Shown here one piece after another: positions 12,501 to 23,832 of a stretch of DNA of 64,000 bases. The DNA lies in NCBI GenBank assembly GCA_029207755.1, contig JARCOQ010000014.1, positions 19,631,410 through 19,695,409 on the forward strand. Reading direction: 5' to 3'. Made by a program: the position numbers and the translations under genes. Below the pieces are notes generated by a model. That model did not search any database. It was given only the letters and a program-made list of their open reading frames with translations, and had not been told where the DNA came from. How positions within the stretch are numbered: position 1 is the first letter of the stretch; every line of letters begins with the position of its first letter. This stretch comes from Chamaea fasciata. Taxonomy: Eukaryota > Chordata > Aves > Passeriformes > Sylviidae.

Positions 12501-12984
12501 CAGGAGCAGGTCAGGTCCACGGCTGTCCCCACCGACCTGCGGCTGTGACACGGAGGAGCTGTGTGGATGTGGCACCTGGGGACAGGGCTTGGGGGTGGCC
12601 TGGGCAGGGCCGGGGGAGCACTTGGATCTCCGAGGGCCTTTCCAGCAGACAGGGTTCTGTGCTCCCACGGCTCGGTGGCGCCTGGGCCAGCGTTGGCAGT
12701 GTCCAGGACGGGCCCTTTGTGCCACCCTGAGGTCACGGGAGATGATGGAGGCGCACAGCAGGGAACCCAAATCCGCGCTCTCCGGGAGCCCAGGGTGCCG
12801 GGGGACCCGGGCTTTGCTCTTCCCTGTCACCAAGGGCACAGGGGGGCGGCTTTGCCGCTTGCCTCCTGCCAGGGCGGTCCGTGGCCCCAGGTGACCCCAC
12901 CTGGGCACCATGCCCCGCCCCAGAGGGTGCGGCCAGGGGGGATTTGTGGGGAGCAGCTGAGGAGGGGGGCTCGCGGGGGCTGTG

Positions 12985-13735
12985 GTGTGTGGTCACTCCC
13001 GTGGTCACTCCTGTGGCCAGTCCCTGGCTGTGTGGTCACTCCTGTGGCCAGTGCTGTGTCTGTGGCTGTGTGTTCACTCCTGTGGTCACTCCTGTGGCCA
13101 GTCCCTGGCTGTGGCTCTGTGGTCACTCCCTGTGGTCACTCCTGTGGTCACTCCTGTGGTCACTCCTGTGGTCACTCCTGTGGCCAGTCCCTGGCTGTAG
13201 CTGTGTGGTCACTCGTGTGGCCAGTCCCTGGCTGTGTGGTCACTCGTGTGGCCAGTCCCTGGCTGTGGCTGTGTGGTCACTCCCTGTGGTCACTCCTGTG
13301 GCCAGTGCTGTGGCTGTGGCTGTGTGGTCACTCCTGTGGCCAGTGCTGTGGCTGTGGCTGTGTGGTCACTCCCTGTGGCCACTCCTGTGGTCACTCCTGT
13401 GGCCAGTGCTGTGGCTGTGGCTGTGTGGTCACTCCCTGTGGCCACTCCTGTGGTCACTCCTGTGGCCAGTGCTGTGTCTGTGTCTGTGTGGTCACTCCTG
13501 TGGTCACTCCTGTGGCCAGTCCCTGGCGGTGGCTCTGTGGTCACTCCTGTGGTCACTCCCTGTGGTCGCTCCTGTGGCCAGTCCCTGGCTGTGGCTCTGT
13601 GGTCACTCCTGTGGCCAGTCCTTGGCTGTGGCTGTGTGGTCACTCCCTGTGGTCACTCCTGTGGCCAGTGCTGTGTCTGTGGCTGTGTGCTCACTCCTGT
13701 GGTCACTCCTGTGGCCAGTCCCTGGCGGTGGCTGC
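12985..13735 (+). repeat. GTGGTCACTCCTGTGGCCAG-type minisatellite
   Basis: About 750 bp of interleaved modules GTGGTCACTCCTGT, GGCCAGTCCCTGGCTGT and GGCCAGTGCTGTGGCTGT in varying order, so the array has composite rather than fixed-length units. Confidence 0.93.
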
Positions 13736-14724
13736 CCCAGGACACGGCGGAGGTGAGTCCACTCTTGCTGTGCCACTTTCCTGAGCTCAGGGGTGGGGGC
13801 CTTTGGTCCCTCCAGGGTATTTTTGCCCCCTCCAGCCCTTCCCCTGGTTTGGGATGGGGGCCCAGTGCTGGGATCTGCTCTGGGGAATGTCCCTGGGGGG
13901 GGCTGGGGCTGAGGTGAAGACTTTGCAGTAGAGAGGAGTTTCCAGGGGCTCAAGTGGAAGGGAAGAGAAGGAATGTTGATTTCTGCAGCCGTGGGTGTTT
14001 GTTTGGGGTCTCCACCCTTATCCCCCTTAGCCGGAGGCCGAGCCCTTTGCCTCCACGCCATGGGTGAGTCTGGAGAAGCCCTTGGGGGTGCAGGTGATGC
14101 GTTTCTGTGTGGTGGCATTAATGCTCTCTCCCAGGAAACCTGGAGCAGCCCTGGATGTGAACTGTGGGCAGGGCCTGGAGAAGCCGCAGCGAATCCCTTT
14201 CAGCTGAGACAAACTGATGCATTTCGGTTTTGTTGTTTGAGTCTATCCCGAATGTAAACATCCTGCAAGTCCAAAGCTGTCGAGAACTCCCCAGGGAGTG
14301 TCAGAACCGGGATGTGGATTTAAAAACGTCTAAGCCCTGACGCTGCTGGGGATGCACGCAGGAAATTCAGCCTGTGAAGGCAGCTCAGAGCTTCCCCTGC
14401 CCTGTCCCTGAGCAGTGGGCTCAGCCTGTGACGAGCAGGGACACCTCCCCTGCAGCACCCCGTGGCCTGTGCTGTCACCAGCCTGCTGTCACCACCCTGG
14501 GGACTCCGTGCTCTCCGGAGGGGCTGGGACACCTCCCCTCCTGGAGATGTGCTGCAGGGCCAACCCTGCCTTGAATTCCCACTGCCTGCAGAGCACCCCC
14601 GTCCTGAGTCCGGGTGGGGTTTTTAATTTGGGGCAAGATTTGCTGTGTTGGAGGAAAGGAAGAGGTGGGTGTACGTCCTCCCGTTCCCAGGTGTGTGCAC
14701 CTGGCCTGGCAGAGAGAGAATCCC

Positions 14725-14855
14725 AGACCCCAGGACGGTTTGGGTTGGAAAGGACCTGAAACCCCCCCATGGGCAGGGACACTTTCCACCACCCCTGGGT
14801 GCTCCAAGCCCCATCCAGCCTGGCCTGGAACATTCCAGGGATCCTGGGGCAGCCA
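14725..14855 (-). mobile_element. CR1 LINE 3'-end fragment
   Basis: GACGGTTTGGGTTGGAAAGG, GGGCAGGGACACTTTCCACC and CCATCCAGCCTGGCCTGGAA. Confidence 0.87.
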
Positions 14856-15039
14856 CTGCAGGTTTTTTACCTGCATTTAATGCACAGCTCCGGTGTCTCT
14901 GTGCCAGTGACCTGGCACCTCCCTGCTCCTGCTCTCTGCCAGCTGCACCGCACGGCTTTGGCTTCTTGTGGCTTTCTGCTTAAAATCCTGGGAGCTGGAC
15001 CTGTGTTCCCAAGGATCCCTGTTAAGCCACCCAGCAGCT

Positions 15040-15200
15040 GCAGCATCCTAATTGCGTTGCAGCCAGCTTTTAATCCTGTTAGTGCATGTCGTGTTGCTCT
15101 TGTATCATTCTAATTTTTAATCAGAATGTCATGCGATACCAGGTTAAGTGTCTGCCAGAGTCTAAATCTATTAAATTGGCACTGCTGCCTTTACTAACCA
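15040..15200. promoter_or_regulatory. AT-rich island, possible conserved non-coding element
   Basis: Unique, non-repetitive sequence with TTTTTAATCAGAATGTCATG and TCTATTAAATTGGCACTGC in a GC-rich intron. Only composition and complexity support this. Confidence 0.22.
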
Positions 15201-15809
15201 ATTTTTGAACTCATCAAAAGCTCAAGCAGGTTTGACAGGGTTCATTTTTCACCAGTTTTGGTGCCCGTCCTCTGCCACCAGGGGATCCTCCATTGGATTG
15301 GGGTCAGAGGATGGGGTTTGCCCAGGAGGACACTCCTCCTCCTTATTTATTGCCTGTTTTCCACCAGCCTTTTGGAGCCTTCCCCAAAAAGGAGATGTGA
15401 AACAAGATGAGTTTCTGCATAACCCTGAAGTGCCCGAAGAAATTCCAATTTAAATGCTTAAACCTGGGCTTTGCCAAGAGTTTTGTCTTCCTGAATGCAA
15501 ATATTTGAGTCCTGCCGTTGGGTGCTGACTGGGGGCTGGGCCTTTGCTCCACCGGGCAGGGGAAAACTAATTAGGCACTGGCTAATTATTTCAGGTTTGG
15601 CCACCTTGAACTTCTTAACAGAGAGCGGGACTGGGAGGCAGGAAAGCGTTTATTGTTATTTATTGTGTTGATTGTTATTTATTGGGTTGATTGTTATTTG
15701 TTGTGTTGGAAGGCGTTGCCAGTGGCGGGTTCTCCTGTCTGACGGAGCAGACTCGAGGCAGGCACGTGGCTTCCCCTCCAAAACCTGTGGGAAGGCTCTT
15801 TCCCCCCAC

Positions 15810-16020
15810 CTGGGGCCTTCCAGCCTAATTTATGATAATTATTTTTAATATTGCTTTTATGTGGCGATATATTGCTCGAATTCCACAACAATGCAGCAGC
15901 AGATATGAAACGTTTCCAGGCTGGCTCTGGGCTCCCCGAGGCAGCATTTATTAAAACCTCCTTTTGTCCGTATTTCATGTTTATTGCTGCCATCTTTAAT
16001 TAAGGGAGGGAAATATTGCC
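15810..16020. promoter_or_regulatory. AT-rich island, possible conserved non-coding element
   Basis: Unique sequence including TTTATGATAATTATTTTTAA, GTGGCGATATATTGC, TTTATTGCTGCCATC and TTTAATTAAGG, homeodomain-type cores. Not repeat-like. Confidence 0.25.
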
Positions 16021-16244
16021 GAGGGGGCTGAGGGGCCTTTTTAACGTGAGTAATCCCAAATGCTCCCGGTGCTACGGGATGCTGCGGGAGGGGGAAGGAG
16101 CTCCAGGGTGCTCCTGCTGCCTCTGCCTGCTCTGGAATGGGGCAGCTGGGCAGGGAAAGGGGCTCTGCACCCAGGGACTGGGGATTGTTTGCAGTTAACA
16201 ATGAGGGAGGAGTTGAGCTTAGCTGGAATTGGATTTTCTGCAGA

Positions 16245-16580
16245 TTTCCCGCAGGCTGGTTTGGGTGGGGAGGGACCTTGAATCCCATCTTGTCCTGGGC
16301 AGGGACATCTCCCACTGTCCCAGGCTGCTCCAGGCCCCAGTGTCCAACCTGGGCTGGAACAATTCCAGCGATCCAGGGTCAGCCCCAGCTGCTCTGGGAA
16401 TTCCAGCCCAGCCTGTCACAGGGAGGAATTCCTGCCCAGATCCCACCCAGCCCTGCCCTGGGGCACTGGGAGCCATTCCCTGTGTCCTGTCCCTCCAGCC
16501 CTTGTCCCCAGTCCCTCTGCAGCTTTCTAAGGTCCCCCCAGAGAGACAGAGAGAGTTTCCCTTCCCCAAACTGAATTCAG
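16245..16580 (-). mobile_element. CR1 LINE 3'-end fragment (longer copy)
   Basis: GGTTTGGGTGGGGAGGGACC, CAGGGACATCTCCCACTGTC, then the extended part GAGCCATTCCCTGTGTCCTG and CCAGTCCCTCTGCAGCTTTC. Confidence 0.85.
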
Positions 16581-17304
16581 GTGTTCTCCCCTGGCCTGGC
16601 TGCTCCGGTGGGTGAAAACTCGTAACCAGCTGCTGCTCTGAGCTGTGCAGAGCCCAGCCAGGAGAGGGTTCAGTTCAGGGAAACATCCTCGGTTGTGAAG
16701 ACATGCAGGACGGATACTGGGAAGCTTTGAGCTGCTCCTGCTCCCCTGTGCCTAAAGGAGAGGGGTTTTGGTGTTTTCCCCTTGTTTAGGGCTCCTGTTT
16801 CCCCCACATCCCTGAGCCGTGGATGCGGAGCTGCCGGGTCAGAGCTGAGTCACTGCTCAGTCATTCCTCTCCTGCCCAGCCCGGAGCTCTCCCGGGACTC
16901 CCTGTGGTGCCTCAGGGCTGGGACGGGAGGATTTTTCCTCTCTGGCAGCTCAGCCATGGCAGAGGTGCTGCTGTGTCACTTCTCCCTGTCCCTGGCAGGG
17001 TGGGGAACACCCCTGGTGTGGGCCAGAGCAGCCGGGCCGGGGCTGGCACAGCTCCCCCGGGGCTGGAGACCCTGCAGCCACACGGTCCCTTTGGGGAGAA
17101 GCCAGAGGCTCCTTGGGCTCCCTGACAGCTGGGGAAGGGAGAGAGGCAGCAGGGGCTGGAAAAAGGACATTTCTGCAGCTGGGAGAAGGGGGCTGCCCCT
17201 CTGGGGGAGGGCACAGGGAGGGAGAGGGGCCTCCAGGGAGGAGAGGAACATTTCTGATGGAGCTTCCATGGTGGCAGCGAGCCCAGCAGTGCCTGGGAGG
17301 TGAC

Positions 17305-17620
17305 GAGTGACTCTGGCAGTGCCCAGGCTGTCCTGGCAATGATGAGGGGCTGTGCTGACCCCTGGCAGTGCCCAGGCTGTCCTGGCAGTGATGAGGGGCT
17401 GTGCTGACCCCTGGCAGTGCCCAGGCTGTCCTGGCAATGATGAGGGGCTGTGCTGACCCTCAGGAGGGGCTGTGCTGACCCCTGGCAGTGCCCAGGCTGT
17501 CCTGGCAGTGATGAGGGGCTGTGCTGACCCTCAGGAGGGGCTGTGCTGACCCCTGGCAGTGCCCAGGCTGTCCTGGCAATGATGAGGGGCTGTGCTGACC
17601 CCTGGCAGTGAGGAGAGGCT
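17305..17620 (+). repeat. 49-bp minisatellite, about 6 copies
   Basis: Units carry TGACCCCTGGCAGTGCCCAG then CTGTCCTGGCA(A/G)TGATGAG. Two copies have an inserted 22-bp partial unit (TGACCCTCAGGAGGGGCTG). Confidence 0.93.
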
Positions 17621-17689
17621 GCGCTGACCCTGCTGCTGTCCCGGCAGCACTCCTGACTCGCTGAGAAAAGGGAGACTTTTCCTCGGGGA

Positions 17690-17800
17690 CTCATCTTCTG
17701 TCAGCCCTGAGATAATCCGATGTGATAGTGCAGGCGCAATGACTTCATTACTGTAATTATTTTTATTGCCTCTGCAGGCCCCTGTTTTAAAATAAACTCG
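17690..17800. promoter_or_regulatory. AT-rich island, possible conserved non-coding element
   Basis: Unique sequence with GATAATCCGATGTGATAG, GCGCAATGACTTCATTACTG and TAATTATTTTTATTGCC, directly after a 49-bp minisatellite. Confidence 0.22.
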
Positions 17801-18624
17801 GCAGCCGGGGCAGTCAATTCCATCCCGGTGCTGGGGAAAGGGTTGGACTTGGTGCTCTCGGGGGGCTTTTCCGACATAAATGTTTGCATGATCCCACAAC
17901 CTTCATCTCCTTTATTTCGTTGTCCTGAAAGGCCTGAATGTCCAGCTGTGCCCAGTGCCAGATGCAGCCAGCTGTGCTCACTCTGTCCCCTCCCCAGGTT
18001 ACTACGTGGGCCCAGATGTTGCCACACAGGTCACACCAGGGGTTTGTTTCAAACTTGGGCTTTAGGGGTGGGAATGTTCCCTCAGCAGCTGGGGCCCGCT
18101 GTGGCACTGCAGAATGGACAGCGCTCGCAGAGGGGTCACTTCAGCCTTGTCACCCAGCCCCGGTTTCTCCTGGCGAGGTAAAACCTGCTGGCTCCTGCTC
18201 CCAGCCCTCCTCCAGCTGCCCACCCTGGTTCTCCAGTGCTCATCCACTGCTGGGCTCCCACCTCACTCCAGGGGATTTCTGCAGGGAGCACTGAGCTCAC
18301 AGACGTGCGCACCGCCTGCTCAGGGCTGCAGGGGCTGCTCTGGGGCCGCAGGAGCTCTGTGCTCTGTCCCTGCCGGGCGTCAGCAGCTCTGTTCCCGGGA
18401 TGCTCAGCCCGTCCCAGCTCCAGCCACGTGCCCGGCACAGCCTCCGCTAAGCCCCGCCGGCCCCGGGGCTGATCCGGGCTCCGGGGGAGCTTAGGGGCCA
18501 TCTGGGCTGGGAACAAAGACTTTCCCCGTCAGCACGAGTAATCCTGCGCCGGGCTCGTGTAATCCAGGTTTGCTGTGAGCACACACCGGGCGGGGGGGCT
18601 GCGTGTCCCCAGAGAGTGCCTGCT

Positions 18625-18935
18625 GCAAGGGGACAGCCCTGGAACGCGGGGCTGTGTCCCCAAAGTGCTCCTGCTGGGATGGACAGCCCTGGGACACGGG
18701 GCTGTGTCCCCAAAGTGCTCCTGCTGGGATGGACAGCCCTGGGACGCGGGGCTGTGTCCCCAAAGTGCTCCTGCTGGGATGGACAGCCCTGGGACACGGG
18801 GCTGTGTCCCCAAAGTGCTCCTGGGACACGGGGCTGTGTCCCCACAGTGCTCCTGCTGGGATGGACAGTCCTGGGACACGGGACTGTGTCCCCAAAGTGC
18901 TCCTGCTGGGATGGACAGCCCCGGGACATGGGTGA
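18625..18935 (+). repeat. 50-bp minisatellite, about 6 copies
   Basis: Units carry GGACAGCCCTGGGACACGGG then GCTGTGTCCCCAAAGTGCTC. One copy is shortened near 18820. Adjacent copies are almost identical. Confidence 0.95.
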
Positions 18936-21333
18936 GGTGAGCAGCCTGAGCCCCTGCCTGCTCTGGGGTCACGGGTCCCAGGGGATTGGGGCTGGGGTGG
19001 CCGCCCCCTGTCCTGGGGAGGTGCAGCAGGGCCAGGAGCTGCTGCTGTCACTGGAGATCTGTCCTGAAACTCGGGTTGTGAACAGGCTCAGCTGCCTCTG
19101 GGCCCCTGGGAGAGCCCTGGGCCATGTTTCTGTGGATTATTTTTATCTCTAAATATGAAATTCTCTCTGAGCAGCATTTAGAGCAGTGTCACTGCCCTGG
19201 CTGTGGCTGTGGCGCTCGCTGTGTCTGGGACACTGACACAGGCGTGGAATTCAGACAGTTTCTTTTCCTGTCTCTGATTTTTAGCATTGCCAGGAGTTGG
19301 TTTTTCGTAGTGATGGAGGAATTTGAACTTGCTGGGGTCTGTTTAAGGAGCTGGCTGAGCTCGGCAGGGCTGGTGGCCCTCTGTCCCTCTGCAGTTCCCA
19401 CATTCTTTCCATGAGCAGAGTTACTCCATCTGCCCGGGGTGGGGGCTGCATTTCGGACCTCCCTGGAGCACCCCCAGGGATTGCCCTGTCATTCACCGAG
19501 GGTTTTGAGAGGGAATGGTTTGGATTTCAGCTGAAAATGGAAGTCCAGTGAGAGCTGAGACCCTTGTGCTTGCCCTGGGCTGTCCGTGACCCCCCTGCCT
19601 GCAGCAGGGACGGGTTTTGCGGGGAGCCACACCTGGCTCGGGGCGCTGAGCCCTGGGAGGTGCCCAGCCAGGCTGGTGGGGCAGAGGGGGCACCTTTAGT
19701 TTGAATTGAATGGACGGGCAGCTGCTGAGGGAACAGCTGCTGCTGGAGCCTCCTGCTCTGCAGGCAGGGAATGGGCACGGGGCGTGTGCTGGCCCTGCCT
19801 CACCCCTCACTGCACAGGGAGGGCTCACAACGGCCTTGGTGATCCCCAGAGCACCTGGGACCGGTGCCTTTGTCCTCTGCAGGAGGTTTATCCGGCAGTG
19901 TGGCACTGCCCTCGCTCCCTGCTCGGTGTCCGTGGCATGGGGTGGGTGTGTGGGGGCTCTGGTGGGTCCCCCTCCCCTGGGGACACTCCTGGATCCTCTT
20001 GGAGGTGTCTGTGGGTCTGCAGCTGCTCTCCAGCCCTGCTGCTTTGTCCACCACGCTTTTTGTGGAGTGGAGCGGGGATCCTTTCTTCTGCCGGGCTTGA
20101 TGTGGAAAGCAAACACGTTCCCATCGAGGCGGATCTCCAGCAGCAGCCGGGATTTGGCTCCCGGGCTCGGCGCTGGGGCCGCTGCTCCCGGGGAGGGGAT
20201 TGGGATTGCTCGGGGTGGGGAGAGCTCTGCCGGCAGGGTTGGAGCTCTTTCTCACCGGGCACAACGTGGGAAACGGCTTTGCTGAGAGAAATGCAGGCTG
20301 GGCTTGTGGGCTGCTCCTCCGGTTCACCTCAGGGAGGGGTGCAGGGGCTGCCAGGAGCCTCTTGTTCCCTTTCCTGGCTTTTCCATGGATTTTCCATGAA
20401 GTGAGGAGGGAAGGAGAAGCCCTGGGTGACCCCACTCATCCCCCGGGCTGGGCTGGAGCTCCCACAGCCATCGGGGCTTAAACAGCATCTTCCCACAGAG
20501 CAGGAGTGTCCTGAGCCTGGCAGCAGGGGACAGTGCCCAGCCCTGCAGCGTCCCCTGCCAGGGACTGCTGCAGCCAAGGCAGGGGTGTGCCAGCTCTCAG
20601 GACAGAACACAGAAATGAGGTCACTCGTTTCTCTTTGAAAAAACCAACAGAGCAAGCGATCCTGCTTCTGGCTTTCTGTGGGCAGCTGGATCCTGCTGGG
20701 CACTTTGGGAAAGGGATGGGATAACAGCTTTCCTTCTGCTCCCGCAGGATTTTGGATGGATCCTGATCCAGATTCTGCCTGCAGACATGGCTGCAGATCC
20801 TGCCCAAAGCCAGAGCTTTGCTGCCAAAGCCCCCGTGTGCTCCTGTGTGCTGGGAGGGGATGGCCCAGCTGGGGGCCGAGCTGGGCTCAGCAGTGGCCCT
20901 GTGCTGCCCGGGCACCTCTGGTTGGGCAGGGGAGGTGGGGGACACCCTGGGGGTGGCACTGGGGACACCCTGGGGCTGGCCCTGGGGGCGGCATGTCCTG
21001 CCCTGAGCCAGAGGGCCTGGAGTTCCGTGCCGTGTCTGCTCCCTGCAGGATGCAGAGCTGTGCCCTGGGTGTGTGCAGGGAGGTGCCAGCGCACACCAGC
21101 ACCCCCCCGATCACCCGGAGAAGGCTTTGCGCTCTCCCGGACTCGCCTGCAGAGGTCAAGTGTGACACTGGCATGCGGCTGGAAGGGCAGAGGCCTTTGG
21201 GAGGCTTTTCTTTAAAAACAGAGCAGCTGAGCTGAGCCAAGCCCCATCTCTGCAGCCAGGGTGGTCCTGGCCCGCGGGCTCACTGCTGGCACCCTGCTGT
21301 CCCTGTGGCCGGGGCTGCTCAGCCTGAGCCTGC

Positions 21334-21665
21334 TCCCGCAGGGGACAAGCAGGGTGCCCAGCAGGGTGGCACCTAGCACAGCCCTGCTCCTGCAGGGGAC
21401 AAGCAGGGTGCCCAGCGGGGTGGCACCTCGCAGAGCCCTGCTCCCGCAGGGGACAAGCAGGGTGCCCAGCGGGGTGGCACCTCGCACAGCCCTGCTCCCG
21501 CAGGGGACAAGCAGGGTGCCCAGCGGGGTGGCACCTCGCAGAGCCCTGCTCCCGCAGGGGACAAGCAGGGTGCCCAGCAGGGTGGCACCTCGCACAGCCC
21601 TGCTCCTGCAGGGGACAAGCAGGGTGCCCCACGGGGTGGCACCTCGCACAGCCCTGCTCCTGCAG
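21334..21665 (+). repeat. 54-bp minisatellite, 6 copies
   Basis: Units carry CAGGGGACAAGCAGGGTGCC then CAGCGGGGTGGCACCTCGCA. The unit is a multiple of three, which makes in-frame repeat ORFs, but there is no other coding evidence. Confidence 0.95.
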
Positions 21666-22616
21666 CTCGCCCCACAGCAGAGCCAGCAGCCCTCCCTGGG
21701 GCCGGGGGGTGACGGGGGCCGTGCGTCCCCTCCAGCCCAGACCGCTCCGGGGTCAGCAATTCCTGCCCGGGCTCTGCTTTCCCCCCCGGTCCTGGCCACC
21801 CTCGCAGGCTCTGACGTGCAGGGGGAGGCAGGGAGGGATGGAGAGGCACGGGAAAGGTCAGCGCTCTCTTCCCAGTGCCTCCGTCGGGTCCCAGGTGAAA
21901 GCAGACATTTGCATTTGAATGAATATGTATTTTGAGACGTTATACCCGGCGGCAATACAAGGGCCTTGCTGGGATGACAAATGCGTCGCTCCTTGCGCCT
22001 GTTCCCGCTCTCTCCGCAGCCGCCTTTGGAAATAAACCCACGTCAGCCAAAGCAGTTTTTCTTCCCTTCCTCTTCCCAAAACCACAGCCTGCTGTAAATA
22101 CCCAGTGTGGACCCGAGCGGCTGAAACCGTAAATGAGAAAAGGATCTGCAGGTCTGTGATGTGCAGAACGATCTCAGCACCTTCTGCAGCTCCAGGTCAG
22201 CTTCTCTTTCAACCTAAATCCTCATTAAGAGAGAAAACTCTGCCTGTAAAGCAGGGGGAAACGAGTTGGCTCTGAGTCATCTGGGAAGCCAAGTGGGGAT
22301 TTTTGGCTGGGTTTTGGAGGGTTTTTTAGGCTGCCTGAGGGGTGAGCCAGGGCTGCCGTGGCCCCCCGATGGAGGGAGTGGCGCGCTGGGTGTGGCCAGG
22401 GGCGACTGTCCCCGGGGTGGTGGCACCAGGGTGCTGTCCCCGGGGGGGTGGCACCAGGGTGGTGGCACTGGGCACGGCAGCCCTGGGGCCGTGGTGCCAC
22501 CAGCTGTGGGCAGCAGGAGCCCTGGTCCTGGTCGGCACCTTCTGTGCTGAGCTGGAGCCGGGCTGGTGTTAGGGCGCTGTGGGCAGGTGGAGACACGGGA
22601 GGTGACAGGGGACAGC

Positions 22617-23832
22617 TGCAGGCTGTGGCACAGGTGACAGGACAGCTACGGGCTGGGACAGCTCTGGGCTGTGGCACAGGTGACAGGACAGCTCCGGTCT
22701 GTGGCACAGGTGACAGGACAGCTCCAGGCAGTGGCACAGGTAACAGAGGACAGCTCCGGTCTGTGGCACAGGTGACAGGACAGCTCCAGGCTGTGGCACA
22801 GGTGACAGAGGACAGCTCCAGGCAATGGCACAGGTGACACAGGACAGCTCCGGGCTGTGGCACAGGTGACACAGGACAGCTCCAGGCAATGGCACAGGTG
22901 ACACAGGACAGCTCCAAGCTGTGGCACAGGTGACAGGACCGCTCCGGGCTGTGGCACAGGTGACAGGACAGCTCCGGGTGGTGGCACAGGTAACAGAGGA
23001 CAGCTCCGGGCTGTGGCACAGGTGACACAGGACAGCTCCAGGCAGTGGCACAGGTGACACAGGACAGCTCCAGGCAGTGGCACAGGCGACAGGACAGCTC
23101 CGGGCGGTGGCACAGGCGACAGGACAGCTCCGGGCTGTGGCACAGGTGACACAGGACAGCTCCAGGCAGTGGCACAGGTGACACAGGACAGCTCCAGGCA
23201 GTGGCACAGGCGACAGGACAGCTCCGGGTGGTGGCACAGGTAACAGAGGACAGCTCCGGGCTGTGGCACAGGTGACACAGGACAGCTCCAGGCAGTGGCA
23301 CAGGTGACACAGGACAGCTCCAGGCAGTGGCACAGGCGACAGGACAGCTCCGGGCGGTGGCACAGGCGACAGGACAGCTCCGGGCTGTGGCACAGGTGAC
23401 ACAGGACAGCTCCGGGCAGTGGCACAGGTGACAGGACAGCTCCGGGCTGTGGCACAGGTGACAGGACAGCTCCAGGCTGTGGCACAGGTGACACAGGACA
23501 GCTCTGGGCGGTGGCACAGGTGACACAGGACAGCTCCAGGCAGTGGCACAGGTGACAGAGGACAGCTCCAGGCTGTGGCACAGGTGACACAGGACAGCTC
23601 CGGGCAGTGGCACAGGTGACAGGACAGCTCCGGGCTGTGGCACAGGTGACAGGACAGCTCCAGGCTGTGGCACAGGTGACACAGGACAGCTCTGGGCGGT
23701 GGCACAGGTGACACAGGACAGCTCCAGGCAGTGGCACAGGTGACAGAGGACAGCTCCAGGCTGTGGCACAGGTGACACAGGACAGCTCCGGGCAGTGGCA
23801 CAGGTGACAGGACAGCTCCGGGCTGTGGCACA
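22617..23832 (+). repeat. 30-32-bp minisatellite with higher-order periods, about 38 copies
   Basis: Units carry GGCACAGGTGACACAGGACA then GCTCCGGGCTGT, in 30- or 32-bp forms. Blocks of variants recur: 22981 onward matches 23231 onward for about 185 bp (offset 250), and the TCTGGGCGG variant recurs at an offset of 188 bp (23501 and 23689). Confidence 0.96.

Noticed and set aside
12561..13784. 407-residue plus-strand ORF with CGHSCGHS repeats
   Set aside because: Minisatellite shadow; other frames are also open and there is no homology.
12297..21665. Regular 33-, 49-, 50- and 54-bp arrays considered as CRISPR-like
   Set aside because: There are no unique spacers between repeats, no cas genes, and the setting is a vertebrate intron.
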